From NCBI RefSeq assembly GCF_025869345.1, contig NZ_JAOZVW010000146.1, forward strand, positions 62,001-126,000: DNA of 64,000 nt, in the 5' to 3' direction. This DNA is from Sphingopyxis sp. GTDB taxonomy: Bacteria; Pseudomonadota; Alphaproteobacteria; Sphingomonadales; Sphingomonadaceae. The notes under the pieces are model-generated. The model had not been told where the DNA came from. It did not search any database and was given only the letters and a program-made list of their open reading frames with translations. This document shows, piece by piece, positions 59,548 through 64,000 of the stretch (positions are counted from its first letter, which is position 1; each line of letters starts with the position of its first letter). Both the position numbers and the translations under genes were made by a program.

Positions 59548-60544
59548 CGAGCCCGCCGCCGTGGAAGGCGTCGATGTCGGCCTGCCCGAAGCGGCTCGCG
59601 TCGCCCGGCAGCGAATGTTTGAGGCAAGTGAGCGCGAGCCCGGTTTCGGCCATCATCTTCGCGCCCCCGTCTGCCAGATGCGCGTGGAGCACACCCGCGG
59701 CAAAGGCGTCGCCGGCGCCGATGCGATCGACGATGCCGGTTACGTCGATCTCGTCCGTCTGGTGCGCCCCTTCGCGCAGATCGACGCGCGCCGCGATGCG
59801 ATGGTGGTCGGCGGTGACCGTATGGCGCGCGGTCGACGCGATGAGTTGCAAGCCGGGGAAAGCCGCGAAACCCGCCTCCGCGGCTTCGCGCCGCCGCTCC
59901 TCGCCCTCGCCGCTGAACGGCCGGCCGAGAACCAGCGACAGATCGCGGTGGTTGCCGAAAAGGATATCGGCGGCGCCGATCAGTTCGGACAGAATGGCGC
60001 GCGGATCGCTGTCCCACGCCTCCCACAGCATCGCACGATAATTGCCGTCGAAGCTGACCGGCACGCCGAGCCGCTTCGCCGCGCGCGCCGCAGCGAGCGC
60101 CGCTTCGGCCGAACGCGGCCCGAGCGCCGGGGTGATGCCCGAAAGGTGGAGAAGCCGTGCGCCTTTCAGCAATCGGTCGAAGTCATAATCTTCTGCGCCG
60201 CTCGCGGCGAAACTCGACCCGGCACGGTCATAGACGATTTCGGATGCCCGCAGCCCCGCGCCGACGCTGAGGAAATAGAGCCCCATGCGCCCCGGACGAG
60301 GCGTGACGGCGGTGCAATCGACGCCTGCGCCGCGCACCGCCGCCACTGCGCCGCGACCCAGCGCATTGTCGGGAATATGGCTGACCATCGCGCAATCATG
60401 GCCCAGATGCGCGAGCCCGATGGCGACATTCGCCTCGGCCCCGCCGACGTGCAGCGCCAGCGACGGCGACTGCATGAGCAGTTCGTTGCCCGGCGCCGTC
60501 AGACGGATCAGCAGTTCGCCGAAGAAGACAAGACGGCCGGACAT
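59534..60544 (-). CDS. kdgK: 2-keto-3-deoxygluconate kinase KdgK (336 aa)
   Basis: PfkB-family sugar kinase. FFGELLIRLTAPG, HVGGAEANVAIGLAHLGH, the substrate region and the ATP/anion-hole signature DRIGAGDAFAAGVLHA with its catalytic aspartate are all present. The context (kduI, kduD, uxaA) makes 2-keto-3-deoxygluconate the natural substrate, giving KDPG for Entner-Doudoroff cleavage. The aldolase is not in this window. It starts eight bases after kduD. Confidence 0.92.
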   Translation of the reverse strand: MSGRLVFFGELLIRLTAPGNELLMQSPSLALHVGGAEANVAIGLAHLGHDCAMVSHIPDNALGRGAVAAVRGAGVDCTAVTPRPGRMGLYFLSVGAGLRASEIVYDRAGSSFAASGAEDYDFDRLLKGARLLHLSGITPALGPRSAEAALAAARAAKRLGVPVSFDGNYRAMLWEAWDSDPRAILSELIGAADILFGNHRDLSLVLGRPFSGEGEERRREAAEAGFAAFPGLQLIASTARHTVTADHHRIAARVDLREGAHQTDEIDVTGIVDRIGAGDAFAAGVLHAHLADGGAKMMAETGLALTCLKHSLPGDASRFGQADIDAFHGGGLDVRR

Positions 60545-60552
60545 GGGTCAGC

Positions 60553-61323
60553 CTAGCGCGCGAGCCAGCCGCCGTCGACGGCGAGGATGTGGCCCTGAAC
60601 ATAGTCCGACGCGGACGAGGCGAGGAAGACCGCAGCGCCGCCGATGTCGGCGGGGTCGCCCCAGCGCCCCGCCGGGATACGCTCGACGATCTGACGGTTG
60701 CGCGTCTCGTCCGCCTGCAGCGCGGCGGTGTTGTTCGTCGCGATATAGCCTGGCGCAATCGCGTTGACCTGAATGCCCTTCGCCGCCCATTCGTTGGCAA
60801 GCAGCTTGGTCAGCCCGCCGACGCCCGATTTCGACGCGGTATAGCTCGGCACGCGGATGCCGCCCTGGAAAGTGAGCATCGAGGCGATGTTGATGATCTT
60901 GCCCGAACCCCCTTCCTTTTCGATGCGCGCGATCATGTGCCTGCCCACCGCCTGACAGAGAAAGAAGAGCGTCTTCAAATTGGTGTCCATCACCGCGTCC
61001 CAATCGGCCTCGGTGAAGTCGACCGCATCGGCGCGGCGGATGATACCGGCGTTGTTGACGAGGATGTCGATACGCCCGAACTCACCCAGCACCGCATCGA
61101 CGAGCGGCTGCACCACGCCGACACTCGACAGGTCGGCGCTGAAATTCCCGGCCCTGCGGCCAAGGCCGCGGACCTTGTCCACCGTCTCGTCGGCCGGCGA
61201 CCGGCCGGCGGCGGCGATGTCCGCCCCCGCTTCGGCGAGCGAGCAAGCGATGCCCTGCCCGATGCCGGTGTTGGCGCCGGTGACGAGGGCGACCTTGCCC
61301 GAAAGATCGAACATGCCGGCCAT
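60553..61323 (-). CDS. kduD: 2-deoxy-D-gluconate 3-dehydrogenase KduD (256 aa)
   Basis: Short-chain dehydrogenase converting 2,5-diketo-3-deoxygluconate to 2-keto-3-deoxygluconate. It begins MFDLSGKVALVTGANTGIGQGIACSLAEAGADI (cofactor motif TGxxxGIG), with DILVNNAGIIRRADAVDF and the catalytic Ser-Tyr-Lys in NIASMLTFQGGIRVPSYTASKSGVGGLTK. It ends in GHILAVDGGWLAR, typical of KduD. The ATG at 61323 overlaps the kduI stop by ATGA; ATG 61314 is a possible alternative. Confidence 0.94.
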   Translation of the reverse strand: MAGMFDLSGKVALVTGANTGIGQGIACSLAEAGADIAAAGRSPADETVDKVRGLGRRAGNFSADLSSVGVVQPLVDAVLGEFGRIDILVNNAGIIRRADAVDFTEADWDAVMDTNLKTLFFLCQAVGRHMIARIEKEGGSGKIINIASMLTFQGGIRVPSYTASKSGVGGLTKLLANEWAAKGIQVNAIAPGYIATNNTAALQADETRNRQIVERIPAGRWGDPADIGGAAVFLASSASDYVQGHILAVDGGWLAR

Positions 61324-62159
61324 CACTTGAGCTGGCAGATGTCGAGAACGTTCATGTCGGTATAGTCGAGATTCTCGCCGCCCATCGCCCAGATGAAGGC
61401 ATATTTCTTCGTCCCCGATCCCATGTGGATCGACCAGGGCGGGCTGATCACCGCTTCCTCGTTCCCGATCACGATGTGCCGCATGCTGTCGGGCTCGCCC
61501 ATATAGTGGAAAATGCGGTCATTCTCTTCGGGCAGATCGAAATAGAGATAAATCTCGCTGCGCCGGTCGTGAAGATGCGGCGGCATCGTGTTCCACACGC
61601 TCCCCTCTTCGAGCACCGTCAGGCCGAGGAGCAATTGCGCGCTCTCGCACACGCCGGGAATCACGAGCTGATAGATCGTCCGCTGGTTCGAATTGGCGAG
61701 GTCGCCGCGCGCGAGCGGGTTCGCCTGGTCGAGCGTGACATGCTTGATCGGGCAGACCTTGTGCGCGGGCAGCGACGCCAGATAGAAGCGCGCGCCCTCG
61801 CCCTCGAAAACCACCTCCTTCGACCCCATCGGGATATAGAGGCATTCCTTGTTCTTCATCTCGAAGCGCTGGCCATCGACGCTGATCGCGCCGTCGGTGC
61901 CGATGTTGACCGCGGCCATCTCGCGCCGTTCGAGGAAGGGATGCCCCGCCGCCGACGCGGGCTCGCTCTGCCCGGGAAGCGGCAGCGCCCCTCCCTTCGG
62001 CACAGCGCCGCCGATGACGAAGCGTTCATTGTGCGAATAATTGAGGTTGACCTTGCCGTCCTCGAACATCCCCGAAACGAGATAGCGCGCGCGCAATTCG
62101 TCGTTCGATACATCCTCCATCATGTCGGGGTGCGTCGCGTGATAGGTCTTACAGAACAT
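61323..62159 (-). CDS. kduI: 5-keto-4-deoxyuronate isomerase KduI (278 aa)
   Basis: Cytoplasmic cupin enzyme that isomerises the unsaturated uronate released by pectate lyase. Full-length family pattern: [61 protein letters not shown], and the zinc-binding [21 protein letters not shown] with HxH and Glu. [24 protein letters not shown] is also present. RBS GAGGA lies six bases before the ATG. First gene of the minus-strand operon, behind operator 5. Confidence 0.96.
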   Translation of the reverse strand: MFCKTYHATHPDMMEDVSNDELRARYLVSGMFEDGKVNLNYSHNERFVIGGAVPKGGALPLPGQSEPASAAGHPFLERREMAAVNIGTDGAISVDGQRFEMKNKECLYIPMGSKEVVFEGEGARFYLASLPAHKVCPIKHVTLDQANPLARGDLANSNQRTIYQLVIPGVCESAQLLLGLTVLEEGSVWNTMPPHLHDRRSEIYLYFDLPEENDRIFHYMGEPDSMRHIVIGNEEAVISPPWSIHMGSGTKKYAFIWAMGGENLDYTDMNVLDICQLK

Positions 62160-62192
62160 GGTTCATCCTCATGAATTTCTGACTTCGGGATA

Positions 62193-62222
62193 AGGTTAGA
62201 CATCAGGGTAACCGGTGTCAAT
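62193..62222 (-). promoter_or_regulatory. kduI promoter with LacI-regulon operator 5
   Basis: Minus-strand TTGACA (62217-62222), 17-bp spacer, TAACCT (62193-62198). Operator GGTAACCGGTGTCA (62207-62220) overlaps the -35 and most of the spacer, so the repressor would block RNA polymerase directly. Confidence 0.8.
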
Positions 62223-62343
62223 ATCGCCTTTTCCTGCATCCGCGCGATCGAGTGCCGCCCTCCCCCCAATCGCGGCCGGTTAGCCAGCCGCGGCGAGCCG
62301 TCAGCCTTGAGGCCGGTCTCGATCGCAATTTACAGCATAGCAT

Positions 62344-62357
62344 TGACACCGGTGTCT
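62344..62357. promoter_or_regulatory. LacI-regulon operator 6 (GH28 promoter)
   Basis: TGACACCGGTGTCT with the same perfect 12-bp palindrome as operator 1 (62345-62356). It starts within a plus-strand TTGACA (62343-62348) that is the likely -35 for the polygalacturonase gene starting at 62424. Confidence 0.85.
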
Positions 62358-62423
62358 TTAATTTGCCAGATAGCATTCCCTCGCCTTTCTCCACGCCTAT
62401 ATCTTGCAAGGGACGCCCGATCG

Positions 62424-63869
62424 ATGCCATCCCGTTTCGCCGCCAGTCGCCGCAGCTTTATGGGCGGAATTCCGGGCCTCCTTGCGCTGCTGACACCGCG
62501 CGATGCGCGGGCCGCGGCGGACGAAGATGACTCCTGGGCGGCCGCAGCCGCGATCCGGCGCCGCATCGCGCCGCCGCGTTTCCCGCGCGCAAACCGCTTC
62601 ACTCCACAGCAGTTCGGCGGATTGCCCGACGGCAGGACCCTGGCGACCGAAGCCTTCGCCAAAGCAATCGAGGCCGCTTCGAAGGCACCGGGCGGGGGGC
62701 GCGTGGTGGTAGAGGGCGGAACCTGGCTCACCGGACCGATCCATCTGCGCTCGAATGTCGAATTGCATATCGACCGTGAGAGCATCGTCCGCTTCTCCAC
62801 CGATCCCGCGCATTATTTCCCACCGGTCCTGACCCGCTTCGAGGGCAATGAACTGATGGGCATCTCGCCCTTCATCTACGCGGTCGATTGCGAAAATATC
62901 GCGATCACCGGGCACGGCATCCTCGACGGACAGGCGGACGCCGCGCATTGGTGGCCCTGGAAACGCTCCCCCGCCGATGGACCGGAAAGCGACGACGCGC
63001 GACTTAAGCGAGTAGCCGAAGAGGGCGTGCCCGTGGCCGAGCGCGTGTTCGGACCGGATTCGACCATCCGTCCGCAATTCATCCAGCCCTATCGCTGCCG
63101 TAACGTGCTGATCGAAGGCCTCACGATCATCCGCTCGCCCATGTGGGAGATTCACCCGGTCGAGTGCGAGAATGTGACGGTGCGCGGCCTCACCATTTCG
63201 AGCCACGGCCCCAACAACGACGGCTGCGATCCCGAGAGTTGCCGCGATGTCCTGATCGAGAACTGCCTGTTCGACACGGGCGACGACTGCATCGCGATCA
63301 AGTCGGGCCGCAACGCCGACGGGCGCCGCCTCAACCAGCCGACCGAGAATGTGATCATATCGGGCTGCACGATGGCCGACGGCCACGGCGGCGTGACGCT
63401 GGGCAGCGAGATCAGCGGCGGCGTGCGCAATATCTTCGTCGAGAATTGCCGGATGGACAGCCCGCGACTCAACACCGCAATCCGCTTCAAGAACAACGCG
63501 GCGCGCGGCGGTACGCTGGAAAACATCCATATTCGCAACGTCACTGTGGGCCAGGTGGGCCGCGCGGCGATCACCATCGACTATAATTATGGCGAAGGCG
63601 CCAGGGGAAGTTTCACGCCGGTCTTTCGCGGGCTGACGATCGAACGGCTGCTCGTCGGTCGCTGCCAGCGCGTGCTTGACCTTCAGGGGTTCGCCAACGC
63701 GCCGATCCGCGACATAAGGCTGGTCGACTGCGCCGTAGTGCGCGCCGCCGAGCCCGACATCGTCGCCCATGTCGAAGGACTCCGCTATGAGAATGTCCGC
63801 CGCAACGGCCAGCCGGTATCCGGCCCGACGCCAGGCGGCGTCGTTGCGCCGGCGGACAGGGACGGCTGA
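62424..63869 (+). CDS. Glycoside hydrolase family 28 polygalacturonase (481 aa)
   Basis: Exported beta-helix enzyme hydrolysing galacturonan. A Tat signal (SRRSFMGGIPGLLALL, cut near DARAAA) is followed by FTPQQFGGLPDGRTLATEAFAKAIEAA. The catalytic strands have SSHGPNNDGCDPES, FDTGDDCIAIKSGRN and MADGHGGVTLGSEISGG (the NxD, DD and GHG motifs of GH28). The ATG at 62424 follows AAGGGA and begins the Tat signal. A longer in-frame start at 62307 would put the start before the operator. It precedes the next gene by one base. Confidence 0.94.
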   Translation: MPSRFAASRRSFMGGIPGLLALLTPRDARAAADEDDSWAAAAAIRRRIAPPRFPRANRFTPQQFGGLPDGRTLATEAFAKAIEAASKAPGGGRVVVEGGTWLTGPIHLRSNVELHIDRESIVRFSTDPAHYFPPVLTRFEGNELMGISPFIYAVDCENIAITGHGILDGQADAAHWWPWKRSPADGPESDDARLKRVAEEGVPVAERVFGPDSTIRPQFIQPYRCRNVLIEGLTIIRSPMWEIHPVECENVTVRGLTISSHGPNNDGCDPESCRDVLIENCLFDTGDDCIAIKSGRNADGRRLNQPTENVIISGCTMADGHGGVTLGSEISGGVRNIFVENCRMDSPRLNTAIRFKNNAARGGTLENIHIRNVTVGQVGRAAITIDYNYGEGARGSFTPVFRGLTIERLLVGRCQRVLDLQGFANAPIRDIRLVDCAVVRAAEPDIVAHVEGLRYENVRRNGQPVSGPTPGGVVAPADRDG

Positions 63870-63870
63870 A

Positions 63871-64000
63871 ATGAAGGCAATGTTCCACCTCTCGGCCGCG
63901 CTCGGCACGATACTCTGGCTGGCGACGCCCGCCGCCGCCCAGCAGGCGACCGCGCCCAGCCCGCGCGACCGGTTGATCGCGCATCTCACCCGGATCGCTG
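63871..64000 (+). CDS. Start of an exported protein, cut by the window edge
   Basis: The ATG lies one base after the GH28 stop. The visible 43 residues are a signal peptide (FHLSAALGTILWLATPAAAQ) followed by SPRDRLIAHLTRI. It is part of the GH28 operon, so another pectin-degrading enzyme (lyase, rhamnogalacturonyl hydrolase or esterase) is likely, but the family cannot be told from this much. Confidence 0.7.
   Translation, partial: MKAMFHLSAALGTILWLATPAAAQQATAPSPRDRLIAHLTRIA

Noticed and set aside
1-64000. tRNA, rRNA, secretion-system or phage genes
   Set aside because: No cloverleaf, rRNA-like stretch, integrase or structural phage gene was noticed on either strand, though a covariance-model search was not possible.

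Overview
The window is high-GC alphaproteobacterial DNA and looks like a sphingomonad (Sphingopyxis, Sphingomonas or Sphingobium-like). The reasons are several large TonB-dependent receptors (TBDRs) with the 'D-I-V-V-T-A-Q-K-R' type N-terminal signature, many Tat or Sec exported hydrolases, and tight operons with ATGA or TAATG stop/start overlaps. I see no rRNA, tRNA, CRISPR array or complete insertion sequence. Family calls are made by eye from translated sequence; no database search was run.

Region 1 (1-16393) is dominated by a minus-strand run of ten genes from 14523 down to 3827: mauB-mauE-mauD-mauA, two c-type cytochromes, a TBDR, an aldehyde dehydrogenase and two AMP-dependent acyl-CoA ligases. 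All junctions are short gaps or overlaps. This reads as one route: outer-membrane uptake, periplasmic oxidation of a primary amine by a tryptophan tryptophylquinone (TTQ) dehydrogenase, oxidation of the aldehyde, and CoA activation of the acid. A TetR regulator is divergent from mauB and an AraC regulator lies next to it. A further TBDR, a cytochrome b561 and the tail of another TBDR lie to the left.

Region 2 (16394-24570) is a plus-strand operon: quinone oxidoreductase, TauD-type 2-oxoglutarate dioxygenase, BKACE-family beta-keto acid cleavage enzyme, RBBP9-like serine hydrolase, CMD-family protein and MFS permease, followed by a TBDR. A 25-bp element with 22 identities lies both in the araC/quinone oxidoreductase promoter and upstream of that TBDR, so the two units probably form one AraC regulon. 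The substrate is unknown.

Region 3 (24746-33545) is a sulfated-glycoside locus: TBDR, Cys-type sulfatase and GH3 beta-glucosidase in one operon, a LacI regulator, and a formylglycine-generating enzyme that would mature the sulfatase. A perfect 16-bp palindrome upstream of the TBDR is the likely operator. Nested inverted repeats, possibly a small mobile element, separate the promoter from the lacI gene.

Region 4 (33546-42928) is a patchwork: an AT-rich stretch, a RES/Xre toxin-antitoxin pair with an operator, an IS66 transposase remnant, a Slam (DUF560) outer-membrane protein paired with a TbpB-like lipoprotein, a truncated DUF488 gene, a DUF2945 protein, a TauE-type exporter, an RsuA-type pseudouridine synthase and a redoxin.

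Region 5 (42929-64000) is a pectin and galacturonate utilisation locus. It holds a reductase, uronate isomerase, hexuronate permease and hydratase operon; a LacI regulator; altronate dehydratase; GH43; a sugar-type TBDR; a pectate lyase, cupin and esterase operon; a carboxylesterase, KdgK, KduD and KduI operon; and GH28 polygalacturonase. Six near-identical copies of a 14-bp operator built on GACACCGGT sit in the promoters of this locus and in no other promoter I inspected. They define a self-contained LacI regulon.
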